A stretch of 52,167 nucleotides of DNA. Source: an uncultured Alphaproteobacteria bacterium. GTDB taxonomy: Bacteria; Pseudomonadota; Alphaproteobacteria; Parvibaculales; Parvibaculaceae. The position numbers and the translations under genes are program-made. This document shows, piece by piece, positions 18,051 through 26,346 of the stretch. The stretch lies in assembly GCA_903889655.1 (NCBI GenBank), contig CAISYL010000048.1, forward strand, positions 1 through 52,167, written 5' to 3'. How positions within the stretch are numbered: the stretch's first letter is position 1; every line of letters starts with the position of its first letter. The notes beneath the pieces are model-generated. The model did no database searches. It saw only the letters and a list, made by a program, of their open reading frames with translations, and was not told where the DNA came from.

Positions 18051-18920
18051 ATGAACGAAGCCGTGAAACAGGCATCGGTCGCGACCGCATCGTTGCCCTT
18101 TGACGTGAAGCCGCTGACACCGACCATCGGCGCCGAACTTGCCGGGATCGATCTCGCCAAGCCGCTCGATGCCGCGACGCTCGCCGCGCTGCGGCAGACG
18201 CTGCTCGAATGGAAGGTCATTTTCTTCCGCCGGCAGAGCATCACGACCGAGGAATATCTTGCCTTCGCGCGCCAGTTCGGCGACCTCGAGGTGCATCCTT
18301 TCGCGCGCAACAAGCCGGGCTATCCCGAAGTGCTCGCGATCACCCATGACAAGGACAATCCGGGCCGCGAGAACACATGGCACAGCGATGTGACCTGGCG
18401 CATCGAGCCGTCGCTCGGCTCGGTTCTGCGCGCCGTCGAAGTGCCGCCCTTCGGCGGCGATACGCTCTTCTCGGATATGTATGCCGCCTATGACGGGCTC
18501 TCCGACGACATCAAGGCGAAGATCGACGGCAGGATCGCGATCCACGACTTCACGCATTTCCGCGCGCGAATGCGCCAGCGTGGGCTTCCTGAGGCCGAGA
18601 TCGAGGCGTTCCAGAAGCAATATCCGGTGGCCGAACATCCAGTGGTGCGCACACATCCGGAGACGGGCCGCAAGGGCCTCTATGTCAACGCGGCCTTCAC
18701 GCAATATATCGTCGGGATGGAACGCGCCGAGTCGGACGCACTGCTGAGGCATCTCTATGCGCAGGCTTCGATCCCGGAATATCAGTGCCGCTTCCGCTGG
18801 GAGGCGAACTCGATCGCCTTCTGGGACAATCGTGCCTGTCAGCATTATGCGGTGTCGGATTACTGGCCCGCGATCAGGCGCATGGAGCGCGTGACCATCA
18901 TCGGCGATAAGCCTTATTGA
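18051..18920 (+). CDS. TauD/TfdA-family Fe(II)/2-oxoglutarate dioxygenase
   Basis: The 289-residue protein is the third member of this family in the window. The triad is H111 and D113 (WHSDVTW) and H265 (QHYAVSD), with Arg276/277 placed to bind 2-oxoglutarate. GGAGGACATC precedes the start. A DUF1214/DUF1254 gene pair follows 20 bases downstream, probably in one transcript, and the divergent IclR gene probably senses the substrate or product. An alkyl sulfate, sulfonate or related organic acid is plausible but unproven. Confidence 0.92.
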   Translation: MNEAVKQASVATASLPFDVKPLTPTIGAELAGIDLAKPLDAATLAALRQTLLEWKVIFFRRQSITTEEYLAFARQFGDLEVHPFARNKPGYPEVLAITHDKDNPGRENTWHSDVTWRIEPSLGSVLRAVEVPPFGGDTLFSDMYAAYDGLSDDIKAKIDGRIAIHDFTHFRARMRQRGLPEAEIEAFQKQYPVAEHPVVRTHPETGRKGLYVNAAFTQYIVGMERAESDALLRHLYAQASIPEYQCRFRWEANSIAFWDNRACQHYAVSDYWPAIRRMERVTIIGDKPY

Positions 18921-18940
18921 GTTTTTGGGGAAAAAGCGGG

Positions 18941-19516
18941 ATGAAAAAGATCGCCTATTGGGGCGGCATGATCGTGCTGGGCATTGCGCTCGGCATCGGC
19001 TCGGCGAGCTTCATGCTGAGACTCGGCCAGCTCGGCGGCGGCTTCGCCGTCGGGCCGTGGAAGACGGGAACCGATTTCGGCAGCGCCGAGGCCGGCATGT
19101 ACACGCGGGCGCGGGTCGCGCGCTACGGGCTTCTGGCGCTCGGCCAACAAGAGACGATGTATTACACGGCCGCCCATGACGACGCGGGCGACGCGTTATC
19201 CGGCAGCTGCACCTATGTCGTCGAGGGCAAGGATCTCGCCGCGCGATGGTGGAGCGTGACCGCCTATGGGCCGGACAGTTATCTGATTCCGAACGAGGCG
19301 GGCATTTATTCCTTCGCCAAGACGACCGTGAAGCGCGAGGCGGACGGGCATTACATCGTGCGCGTATCCGCCGAGCGGCAGGAGGGGAACTGGCTGCCTG
19401 TGAAGCCGGGCGAGGGCTTCGATCTCACGGCGCGTTTCTACAATCCGGACGCCTCGGTCTATGCGGCGCCGGGTTCGGCCGAGCTGCCGAGCATCAAGAA
19501 GGAGAGCTGCAAATGA
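18941..19516 (+). CDS. DUF1214-domain membrane-anchored protein
   Basis: The 191-residue protein starts MKKIAYWGGMIVLGIALGIGS, an N-terminal hydrophobic anchor or signal, followed by a DUF1214-like beta domain (YVVEGKDLAARWWSVTAYGPD, SFAKTTV, GNWLPVKPGEGFDLTARFYNP in pieces). GGGGAAAAAGCGGG precedes the ATG. DUF1214 and DUF1254 occur fused or in adjacent genes throughout proteobacteria, with unknown function in the envelope. Here they are adjacent and overlap by ATGA. Confidence 0.85.
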   Translation: MKKIAYWGGMIVLGIALGIGSASFMLRLGQLGGGFAVGPWKTGTDFGSAEAGMYTRARVARYGLLALGQQETMYYTAAHDDAGDALSGSCTYVVEGKDLAARWWSVTAYGPDSYLIPNEAGIYSFAKTTVKREADGHYIVRVSAERQEGNWLPVKPGEGFDLTARFYNPDASVYAAPGSAELPSIKKESCK

Positions 19517-20046
19517 AACGCGCCCTGAGCTTCATCGCCGGTGTGGCGATCATCGCAGCCGTCGTTCATGTCGCCTTCGTCTGGGCGCTGCCGCGCGTCA
19601 TCATGTCGAAAGCGATGAGCGTGATTGCCGGACGGGCGGAAGCGAACAGTTTCGTCGAACCGAAACTCGCGACGGCCAATGCGCGCGGTGTCGTGCGGCC
19701 GAGTCCGGATCTCGCCTATTCGATCTGCGTGCTCGACCTTTCCAAAGGTCCGGTGCGCGTGCAGGTGCCGCTGACGGCGCCCTACACGTCGGTCGCGCTC
19801 TATTCGCCGACGACCGACAATTATTTCGTCCGCAACGATCGCCAGGCGGACGGCAAGCCGCTCGATCTCGTCGTTCTGCCGAAAGGCACGACGGCGCTCG
19901 CCGGTCTGCCCGCCGGCGCGACGGCCATCGAGGCGCCGGCCGACAAGGGCCTGGTGCTGGTGCGGCGCGTGGTGGAAAGCAAGGAGGCTTTTCCGGCGCT
20001 CGACGAAGTCCGCAAACAGGCGACATGCGCTCCCATCAAAGGATGA
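19513..20046 (+). CDS. DUF1254-domain protein
   Basis: The 177-residue product begins with a hydrophobic signal or anchor (RALSFIAGVAIIAAVVHVAFVWAL) and continues with a DUF1254 pattern (VVRPSPDLAYSICVLDLSKGPV, YTSVALYSPTTDNYFVRND in pieces). Its ATG overlaps the stop of the DUF1214 gene. It is shorter than long DUF1254 proteins, so it represents the short partner type. It probably forms an envelope complex with its neighbour. Confidence 0.85.
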   Translation: MKRALSFIAGVAIIAAVVHVAFVWALPRVIMSKAMSVIAGRAEANSFVEPKLATANARGVVRPSPDLAYSICVLDLSKGPVRVQVPLTAPYTSVALYSPTTDNYFVRNDRQADGKPLDLVVLPKGTTALAGLPAGATAIEAPADKGLVLVRRVVESKEAFPALDEVRKQATCAPIKG

Positions 20047-20058
20047 GCGCAGGAGGGA

Positions 20059-20090
20059 GGGCCGCGTGTCCGGGGAGGGACTCGCGGCCC
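20059..20090. terminator. GC-rich hairpin between convergent genes
   Basis: GGGCCGCG (20059-20066) pairs with CGCGGCCC (20083-20090) between the DUF1254 stop and the convergent gene's stop. No T run follows, so it may be a weak bidirectional terminator. Confidence 0.45.
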
Positions 20091-20097
20091 TGCTCCA

Positions 20098-21645
20098 TCA
20101 GCCTTTGGAAAGCGCGCGGTCGAGGACGTTGCGCGTGATCCGGTCGACGAAGGGATTGCCGGCTTTCAGGCCATAGGCCCATTCGGTCGTGCCGGAATTA
20201 AAGACTTCGCCCATGCCGCGCTTGAAGGTCGCGAGCACCGCGTGGCCGCGCATCAGGCGCTCGCGATTCTCGGGACTGTCGAAACCTTCACGTGCGCGGG
20301 TGAGGACGGCGAAGGGCTCCGGCGGAACGAGGCCGCCGAATTCCGAGCGCGGTTCGCCGAGCGTGACCGGCGCCGTCGCGATGATTTCCAGATTTTCGGG
20401 AACGCCGAGACGCGGCACGGCGCGCGGCAGACCGTCTTCGCCGAAGGTCAGCGGGCAGCCGTCATTTTCATAACCGACGAGACGGCAATCATCGCCGAAG
20501 ACGTCGCCCCAGAAAAGATCGGCGCCTTCGAGCGCCCAATGATTTTCGTTCCAGACCGTATAGCCGCCGATGCCGCGCGAAACGCAGAGGCCGAAGCGGT
20601 GATAGCCGCCGAAGAGAAACGAGAGGCCTGTGAGCGAGGCTTCGGGGCGGCCGACCCAGGGGCTCGACCAGAGGCCGGAGGTGAGGTGGCGCTTCGCGGG
20701 GTCCGAGGCGAAGGGGTCTTCATCTTCGGCGCGGCCCTTGTAGGCGACGAAGCTCTTGCCACCGTCTTCCCATCGGCATTGCCAGTAGCAGGAGTTGCCC
20801 GAGAGAATGACCGCGTGGCCGCCGGCGTCGACATAACGCTCGGCTTCAAGGCGCTCGCCCATGCTCCAGTATTCGCTATGGCCGATGAAGAGCGCGGCAG
20901 CGTAGCCGTCGAGCGCGCGGGGCTCGGTTTCGAGATCGTAGTCGGTGAGATAGTCGAGCGCGTAGCCCGCGTCCTCCGCCCAGGCGACGAAGGCATGTTC
21001 CCATTTGTCGGTGAAGCCGGCGGGGCAATCCCAGCCCTGGCCGCCGGCGAGAACCTCGTGGATCACTTCGCCGGGCTTCGCACGCTCGCGAAAACCGCGG
21101 CGCGTCTCGCTGACGATGCGATGCTTCTCGGAAACGGGTTGCATCATGCCGGCAGGGAAGGGACGGGCGCTCGAGAGGCGCGCCGCGACGACATGCCCGG
21201 CGGTGTCGGCGGGAACGGGTGCGGGCGTCGGGCCGCCGATCCAGACATAGGTGTTGGCACCGCCCCACCAGTTGTAGGCCTGATAGGTGTTGGTCGCGAG
21301 GACGATGACGGCGCGGGCTTTCGGCGTGACGGATTTGACGACCAGCATGTGGCGGCCGACGGCGCCGTCGGCGCCCTTGAGCAGGATTTCGTAGTAGCCG
21401 CTCTTCCAGTCGCCGACGGTGAAGTGGAAGGCTTCAGGCCAGCCGCAACCGTGGATATGGGCGTTTTCGGGCGCGGCATGTTCGCCGACGGCGATGCCTT
21501 TTTGAGCGAAGACGATGTCGCGGGTTTTCGCGAGTCGCGCGATCTCGATGTCGCAGGTGCCGCCCGTTGCGGAGAGATGGAGCGCGATGCTCTCGCCCGG
21601 ACGCGCGCTCAGGCGGTCCGAGTAACCCCAGATCCAGTTGCTCAT
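20098..21645 (-). CDS. N,N-dimethylformamidase large-subunit-like protein
   Basis: The 515-residue protein resembles the C-terminal part of the N,N-dimethylformamidase beta subunit, with the characteristic TNTYQAYNWWGGANTYVW region (117-134), a class I glutamine-amidotransferase-like fold (LFIGHSEYWS, AVILSGNSCYWQ) and a C-terminal GMGEVFNSGTTEWAYGL segment. True DMFase uses a mononuclear iron site and a small subunit; no small-subunit gene is nearby, so the substrate may be another amide. It starts MSNWIWGYSDRLSARPGE, typical of the N-terminal beta domain. It has no signal peptide. Confidence 0.82.
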   Translation of the reverse strand: MSNWIWGYSDRLSARPGESIALHLSATGGTCDIEIARLAKTRDIVFAQKGIAVGEHAAPENAHIHGCGWPEAFHFTVGDWKSGYYEILLKGADGAVGRHMLVVKSVTPKARAVIVLATNTYQAYNWWGGANTYVWIGGPTPAPVPADTAGHVVAARLSSARPFPAGMMQPVSEKHRIVSETRRGFRERAKPGEVIHEVLAGGQGWDCPAGFTDKWEHAFVAWAEDAGYALDYLTDYDLETEPRALDGYAAALFIGHSEYWSMGERLEAERYVDAGGHAVILSGNSCYWQCRWEDGGKSFVAYKGRAEDEDPFASDPAKRHLTSGLWSSPWVGRPEASLTGLSFLFGGYHRFGLCVSRGIGGYTVWNENHWALEGADLFWGDVFGDDCRLVGYENDGCPLTFGEDGLPRAVPRLGVPENLEIIATAPVTLGEPRSEFGGLVPPEPFAVLTRAREGFDSPENRERLMRGHAVLATFKRGMGEVFNSGTTEWAYGLKAGNPFVDRITRNVLDRALSKG

Positions 21646-21720
21646 CGGTGTTCCTCAACAGTATCAGTAACTATCGTTTCGCCGATTAGACACGGGGAGG
21701 GGTGGGCTTCGCAAGCCTTG

Positions 21721-21750
21721 CGTCATTGCGAGCGGAGTGAAGCAATGACG
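21721..21750. repeat. GTCATTGCGAGC-type palindromic repeat
   Basis: CGTCATTGC-N12-GCAATGACG is a nine-base inverted repeat, with the middle reading GAGCGGAGTGAA. This is a widespread intergenic repeat type in alphaproteobacteria. It lies 7 bases past the oligopeptidase B stop and could also work as its terminator. Confidence 0.7.
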
Positions 21751-21756
21751 GAGAGA

Positions 21757-23847
21757 TCAAACCTTCTCCGTCACGGCCAATGCGAAGGCGTAGACGAGGG
21801 CGACTTCCTTCAGGCGTTCGAATCGGCCGGGGGCGCCGCCGTGGCCGGCTTCCATGTTGATGCGGAGAAGCGTGAGGTTCTTGTCGGTGCGGAGCGCGCG
21901 GAGCTTCGCCGCCCATTTCGCGGGTTCCCAATAGGTGACGCGCGGATCGGTAAGGCCTCCCAGCGCGAAGATGTGCGGATAGGTCTGTGGACGGACGTTA
22001 TCGTAGGGGGAATAAGAGGCCATATATTCGTATGCCTCCTTGTCCTCGATCGGATTGCCCCATTCGTGCCATTCGGGCGGCGTCAGCGGCAGGGAGGCGT
22101 CGAGCATGGTCGCCATGACGTCGACGAAGGGGACTTCGGCAATCAGCCCCATGAAGAGATCGGGGGCCATGTTGGCGGCGGCGCCCATCAGCATGCCGCC
22201 GGCGCTGCCGCCGTGACCGATGATGTTGCCCCGCGACGTGAAGCCTTCCTTCGCCAGATGCTCGCCCGCCGCGATGTAGTCGGTGAATGTGTTGCGCTTC
22301 TTCATCAGCTTGCCGTCGGAGTACCAGCGATAGCCTTTTTCCTTGCCGCCGCGGATATGCGCGATCGCATAGACGAAGCCGCGATCGACCAGCGACAGGC
22401 CAGTGACGGAGAAGGAGGCGGGAATGCTGATGCCGTAGGAGCCGTAGCCATAAAGGAGGCAGGGCGCGGAGCCGTCGAGCTTCGTCTCCTTGCGATAGAG
22501 AAGCGAGATCGGCACCTGCTCGCCATCCGATGCCGTGGCGTAGATGCGGCGCGTCTCGTAATCGTCGGGGTTGTGGCCGGAAGGGACTTCCTGACGCTTC
22601 ATCAATGTACGCGTGCGGGTTCCCATGTCGTAGTCATAGACTTCCGACGGCGTCGTCATCGAATTGTAGGAGAAGCGCGTGCGCGTCGTGTCGTATTCGT
22701 AGCCGGAGGATAGGTTGAGATCGTAGGCCTCTTCGGCGAAGGCGATTTCGTGTTCGGCATCGTCGGCGAGATTGCGGATGACGATGCGGCTCAACCCGTC
22801 GCGCCGTTCGAGCCGCGCATGGTGGTGGCGATAGGCGACATGGGACAGCACCAGCGTGCCCGGACGGTGCTCGACCACATCGCTCCAGTTTGCACGCTCG
22901 GGCGCGGTAACGGGCGCTTCCATGATCTTGAAATCCTCGGCAATGCCAAGATTGGTGAGGATCAGGAAGCGCGCGCGATCGGCGTCGTGCTCGATATCGT
23001 ATTCGACGCCGTGCTCGCGCGGCGCGACGAGACGCGGCGGCGTTTCCGGCGCGTCGGCGGGAACGATGCGCACTTCGCTGGTCTGGTGGTCATGCGTGTC
23101 GATGAGAAGGTAGTCGCCGCTCTGCGTCCGCCCGACGCCGACATAGAAGCCGTGGTCCTTTTCCTCGTAGACCAGCGTGTCGGCGGAGGCGGGCGTGCCG
23201 ACGACATGGCGGAAGACCTTGAGCGGGCGGTGCTCCTCGTCGAGCTGTACATAGAGGAAGCTCTTTCCGAACGCATCCCAGGCGATGCCGCCCGAGGTGT
23301 CCGGCACCTCGTCGTCGAGATCCTTGCCGGTCGCGGCGTCGCGGATGCGGATGGTGAAATATTCGGAGCCCTTGCGGTCGGCGGACCAGGCGACGAGGTC
23401 GTGGTTCGGCGCGTGATCGACATCGCCGATGCGGAAATAGGCTTCGCCCTCGGCTTCCCTGTTGCCGTCGATCAGGATTTCCTCGGTGTGGCCCTTCTTG
23501 CGGCAGAAGATCGCGTATTGCGAGCCCTGCGCGTAACGCAGGTAGTAGGCGTAAGGGCCGTCGGGGGAGGGGACGGAAGCGTCCTCCTCCTTGATGCGGC
23601 CCTTCATCTCGGCGAAAAGCGTCTCGCGCAGAGCGGCGACGGGCGCCATGGTCGCATCGGTATAGGCGTTCTCGGCGTCGAGATAGGCCTTGATCGCCGG
23701 CGAGAGCGCGGCCGGATCGCGCATCACCTCGCGCCAGTGCTCATCGCGCAGCCAGGCGTAGTTGTCGGTCCGGGTGTGGCCGTGATGGTCGTCCGTTTGC
23801 GGATGTTTTTCAGCGACGGGGGCGATGGCGGGCGGCGTGAGGATCAT
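21757..23847 (-). CDS. ptrB: Oligopeptidase B (S9A serine peptidase)
   Basis: The 696-residue protein has a seven-bladed propeller (about 70-410) followed by an alpha/beta hydrolase domain. The catalytic triad is visible: S548 in GHGGSAGGM, D634 in GGLTDPRV and H669 in EAGHGGAPGR. These spacings closely match the E. coli enzyme. Oligopeptidase B cleaves small peptides after Arg or Lys in the cytoplasm. The length is normal for the family. A dispersed repeat and then msrB lie upstream on the same strand. Confidence 0.95.
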   Translation of the reverse strand: MILTPPAIAPVAEKHPQTDDHHGHTRTDNYAWLRDEHWREVMRDPAALSPAIKAYLDAENAYTDATMAPVAALRETLFAEMKGRIKEEDASVPSPDGPYAYYLRYAQGSQYAIFCRKKGHTEEILIDGNREAEGEAYFRIGDVDHAPNHDLVAWSADRKGSEYFTIRIRDAATGKDLDDEVPDTSGGIAWDAFGKSFLYVQLDEEHRPLKVFRHVVGTPASADTLVYEEKDHGFYVGVGRTQSGDYLLIDTHDHQTSEVRIVPADAPETPPRLVAPREHGVEYDIEHDADRARFLILTNLGIAEDFKIMEAPVTAPERANWSDVVEHRPGTLVLSHVAYRHHHARLERRDGLSRIVIRNLADDAEHEIAFAEEAYDLNLSSGYEYDTTRTRFSYNSMTTPSEVYDYDMGTRTRTLMKRQEVPSGHNPDDYETRRIYATASDGEQVPISLLYRKETKLDGSAPCLLYGYGSYGISIPASFSVTGLSLVDRGFVYAIAHIRGGKEKGYRWYSDGKLMKKRNTFTDYIAAGEHLAKEGFTSRGNIIGHGGSAGGMLMGAAANMAPDLFMGLIAEVPFVDVMATMLDASLPLTPPEWHEWGNPIEDKEAYEYMASYSPYDNVRPQTYPHIFALGGLTDPRVTYWEPAKWAAKLRALRTDKNLTLLRINMEAGHGGAPGRFERLKEVALVYAFALAVTEKV

Positions 23848-23864
23848 GGGATTTTTCTTTCTGT

Positions 23865-23947
23865 TGTCATCCCGGCTTCATGCGGGATCCAGGGGCGGCG
23901 GAGTCGAGCGCGCAGCACCTGGGCCCCGGGACAAGCCCGGGGTGACA
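23865..23947. repeat. GTCATCCCGG...CCGGGGTGACA intergenic repeat
   Basis: TGTCATCCCGGC at one end and GCCCGGGGTGACA at the other form an imperfect long inverted repeat of about 80 bases with an internal GGGCCCCGGGACAAGCCC palindrome. It is of the same type as the hairpin at 2082-2116. It fills the gap between ptrB and msrB. Confidence 0.65.
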
Positions 23948-23961
23948 CCTTGTTTTATCTC

Positions 23962-24387
23962 CTACGGCGCTTCCTGCTCGTCGTCGGGTTCGAAGTCGAG
24001 GGCGGTGCCGTTCATGCAGAAGCGGAGGCCCGTCGGGGCCGGACCGTCGGGGAAGACGTGGCCGAGATGGGCTTCGCAGGTGGCGCAGCGCGCTTCGACG
24101 CGGCGCATGCCATGCGAGACGTCCTCCTTCTCCTCGATGAGGTCATCCTCGATCGGGGCGAAGAAGCTCGGCCAGCCGGAGCCGCTTTCATATTTCGTTT
24201 CGGAGCGAAAGAGCGGCGCGCCGCAGGCGACGCAGAAGAAGGTGCCCTTGCGGTGCTCGTCGAGCCAGGGCCCGGTGAAGGCGCGTTCGGTACCGGCTTC
24301 GCGCGTCACCTTATATTGTTCGGGCGTCAACTCGCTGCGCCATTCCTCTTCGCTCTTCACGACCTTCGGGTGCGTCTTGTCGGCCAT
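23962..24387 (-). CDS. msrB: Peptide-methionine (R)-S-oxide reductase
   Basis: The 141-residue protein has all MsrB hallmarks: zinc ligands C52, C55, C101 and C104 ([24 protein letters not shown]), ESGSGWPSF, and the catalytic Cys124 in [10 protein letters not shown]. It reduces R-methionine sulfoxide in proteins using thioredoxin. The usual Ser in RxCxNS is Gly here (CMNG), a tolerated variant. It has no signal peptide, so it is cytoplasmic. Confidence 0.96.
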   Translation of the reverse strand: MADKTHPKVVKSEEEWRSELTPEQYKVTREAGTERAFTGPWLDEHRKGTFFCVACGAPLFRSETKYESGSGWPSFFAPIEDDLIEEKEDVSHGMRRVEARCATCEAHLGHVFPDGPAPTGLRFCMNGTALDFEPDDEQEAP

Positions 24388-24459
24388 CGGAAGCTCCTGC
24401 GCGCGGTCAAAAGGATGCCCGCGAAGATAGCCTCGCGGGCGGCGTTCGGCAAAGCACGA

Positions 24460-24491
24460 AAAGAACGGGCCCCGCCCATGGACGGGGCCCG
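24460..24491 (-). terminator. Rho-independent terminator of the DUF2383 gene
   Basis: On the minus strand, CGGGCCCCG-N8-CGGGGCCCG forms a nine-pair stem and is followed by TTCTTTTCG. It lies 23 bases past the stop of the gene at 24514. Confidence 0.8.
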
Positions 24492-24513
24492 CGAGATGTC
24501 GGGAGGAACGGGC

Positions 24514-24972
24514 TTACGATGCCTTCTTCAACTCGTGTTTCAGCGCGCTCATCTGGTCGTGGTCGGCCTTCACCGATGCGTAGCAGGTCGCGATCGTCTG
24601 CTTGATCGGCGCCGAGAGGGAGCTGTCCTTCAGGGCATTTTCATATTTCGCCTTGATGTGGTCCTCGCCGCGCTCCACCTCGTTGACGACGCTCTGGTCG
24701 TCGCCGGTGACGCTGTTCTTCAGGTTGAGGAAAGCGCGGTGGGCCGACGCGAGAACGGTGCCGTCGTCTTCCGGCGTGCCGCCGAGCGTGCGCACCTGCG
24801 ATTGAAGATCCGCGGTGATCTGCTTGCGCTGCATCGCGCGGCGTTCGAAGAGCGACTTGAAGGTCGGGTTCTTCGCTTCCTTGCCGGCGTCATGATAGCC
24901 GTGCGAACTGTCGAGCGTCGTTTCGATCAGGCCGTTCAGAACATTGATGTCGTGCTTCACGTCGGTCGTCAT
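24514..24972 (-). CDS. DUF2383/PA2169-type four-helix-bundle protein
   Basis: The 152-residue all-helical protein matches the ferritin-like DUF2383 (PA2169 family) pattern: DVKHDINVLNGLIETTLDSSHGY, FKSLFERRAMQRKQITADLQ, GTVLASAHRAFLNLKNSV (each in pieces) and a C-terminal helix with charged repeats. The family is of unknown function, often induced in stationary phase or stress. AAGGAAACACCC precedes the ATG at 24972. It has its own terminator, so it is probably monocistronic. Confidence 0.88.
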   Translation of the reverse strand: MTTDVKHDINVLNGLIETTLDSSHGYHDAGKEAKNPTFKSLFERRAMQRKQITADLQSQVRTLGGTPEDDGTVLASAHRAFLNLKNSVTGDDQSVVNEVERGEDHIKAKYENALKDSSLSAPIKQTIATCYASVKADHDQMSALKHELKKAS

Positions 24973-25151
24973 GAGGGTGTTTCCTTCTGCTGCCATGCGC
25001 ACGCCATCGGTCGGCCGGGAAGGCCGACGCGTGAGAAGCGCAACGCAATGAGCTGTTATGTCCGCTGATGCCGCATCGGCCAGCGATGCGCATACCCATA
25101 TAGCGTCTCAGATGGCCGAAGGTTCCCGCGGGACAGTTATATAGTGATGGC

Positions 25152-25194
25152 CCAAAAAGAAACTGCGCCGCCCGCTGGAAGCGGTACGGCGCAG
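25152..25194 (-). terminator. Rho-independent terminator of the MaoC gene
   Basis: On the minus strand, CTGCGCCG and CGGCGCAG pair around an inner CCGCT/AGCGG stem and are followed by TTTCTTTTTGGG. It lies 27 bases after the MaoC stop. Confidence 0.8.
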
Positions 25195-25220
25195 CGAAGA
25201 CGCAAAGTGCCTTGCAGGGC

Positions 25221-25673
25221 TTATTCGAAAACGAGGCTCAGCGTTTCGGCGACCATGGCGGGCTTCTCCTGCCCCTCGATCTCCATCGTCACCTCGTTGG
25301 TGAGCTGGTAGCCGCCGGACTTCGGCTGCGCGTCCTTCAGCTTCACGCGGGCGCGGACCTTCGAGCCCACCGGCACCATGTTGACGAAACGCACCTGGTT
25401 CGAGCCGTAATTGATGCCGCGCGTCGCGCTCTTGATCGTGCTGACCTTGCCCATCAGGTAGGGCAGGAGCGACAGCGTCAGATAGCCATGCGCGATGGTG
25501 GGCATGCCGAGTTCGCGCTTGGTGCGCTCGGGATCGACATGGATCCACTGATGGTCGCCCGTCGCGTCGGCGAACTTGTTGATGCGGTCCTGATCGATCT
25601 GGACCCATTCGCTGACGCCGATCTCGTTGCCCTTCTCGGCGATGTAGTCGGCGACGGTGTTGAAGGTGCGCAT
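25221..25673 (-). CDS. MaoC-family (R)-specific enoyl-CoA hydratase
   Basis: The 150-residue single hot-dog protein has the hydratase motif FADATGDHQWIHVDPER (34-50), with D40 and H45 as the catalytic pair. It probably adds water to trans-2-enoyl-CoA, in fatty acid metabolism. GGGAGAG precedes the ATG at 25673; in-frame codons further upstream look non-coding. The neighbouring acyl-CoA ligase and crotonase fit a fatty-acid or acyl-CoA context. Relatives are often called nodN-like dehydratases. Confidence 0.92.
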   Translation of the reverse strand: MRTFNTVADYIAEKGNEIGVSEWVQIDQDRINKFADATGDHQWIHVDPERTKRELGMPTIAHGYLTLSLLPYLMGKVSTIKSATRGINYGSNQVRFVNMVPVGSKVRARVKLKDAQPKSGGYQLTNEVTMEIEGQEKPAMVAETLSLVFE

Positions 25674-25799
25674 ATGGCTCTCCCATTCGGTCTTGTGAGT
25701 ATTTCGAAAGGGCCTCGGCGGCCCGTTGGCGGGTAAACTAGCCGCGCGGGCCCGTGCCGCCAACCCGGAATCGGGCGGCGGCCGTCGGGGTTGAAACGC

Positions 25800-26282
25800 T
25801 CAGTGCGACAGGTGGAGGCGGACGCGGCGATCATCCTCGGAATCCGAGGTCAGCGTGTCCTCGAGCCAGCCCCAGGCTTCGCCTTCGGGGACGATCACGA
25901 TCCTGGAACGGGGCCAGCCCAGGGCCTCGAAGGCATGGGCGACATTCAGCGCCCGCTTGCGGGAGAGCGCCTGGTTCGCCTGAACATTGCCCTGCTTGCT
26001 CGACTTGCCGTAGATGCAAATCTGACCCGCCTCGTGGCCGGTGGCGATGCCGTGGACATATTCGATCCGCTCATGACCTTCCGGCTTGATGCGGCTCGAA
26101 TTGGTGTCGAAGTAGACGTAGTAGTCCTGCGCGAATTCGCGACCCGCACCGTCGTTCTTCCGGCAATGTCCGCCATAGGTCGAAACCTCGTCGGCCTGTG
26201 CCGGCGGGGCGGAGGGCAGCATCATGAATGTGGCCGCTGCGGCCAGTCCGGCCGCAGCGAGCGTGAGACGGGCGAGCGTCAT
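25800..26282 (-). CDS. Secreted OmpA-C-like domain protein
   Basis: The 160-residue protein has a signal peptide (ARLTLAAAGLAAAATFMMLPSAPPAQA) and an OmpA C-like fold: YYVYFDTNSSRIKPEGHERIEYV (in pieces) followed by NQALSRKRALNVAHAFEALGWPRSRI. This fold binds peptidoglycan in many proteins, but the protein has no lipobox or barrel, so it is likely soluble in the periplasm. GGAGGATCCC precedes the ATG at 26282; an ATG four codons earlier is possible. Confidence 0.85.
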   Translation of the reverse strand: MTLARLTLAAAGLAAAATFMMLPSAPPAQADEVSTYGGHCRKNDGAGREFAQDYYVYFDTNSSRIKPEGHERIEYVHGIATGHEAGQICIYGKSSKQGNVQANQALSRKRALNVAHAFEALGWPRSRIVIVPEGEAWGWLEDTLTSDSEDDRRVRLHLSH

Positions 26283-26346
26283 GGGATCCTCCATAAAAAT
26301 TCGGCTGGTTATCTTAACATAACGAACCGAACCGGGGAGAGTTCCG

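Noticed and set aside
20242-22713. An 823-codon open frame on the plus strand
   Set aside because: It is antisense to the dimethylformamidase-like and oligopeptidase B genes, which have full family motifs. It is a high-GC antisense artefact with no recognisable domain.
22750-25068. A 772-codon open frame on the plus strand
   Set aside because: It lies antisense to ptrB, msrB and the DUF2383 gene, each clearly recognised. Its composition is typical of the shadow frame.
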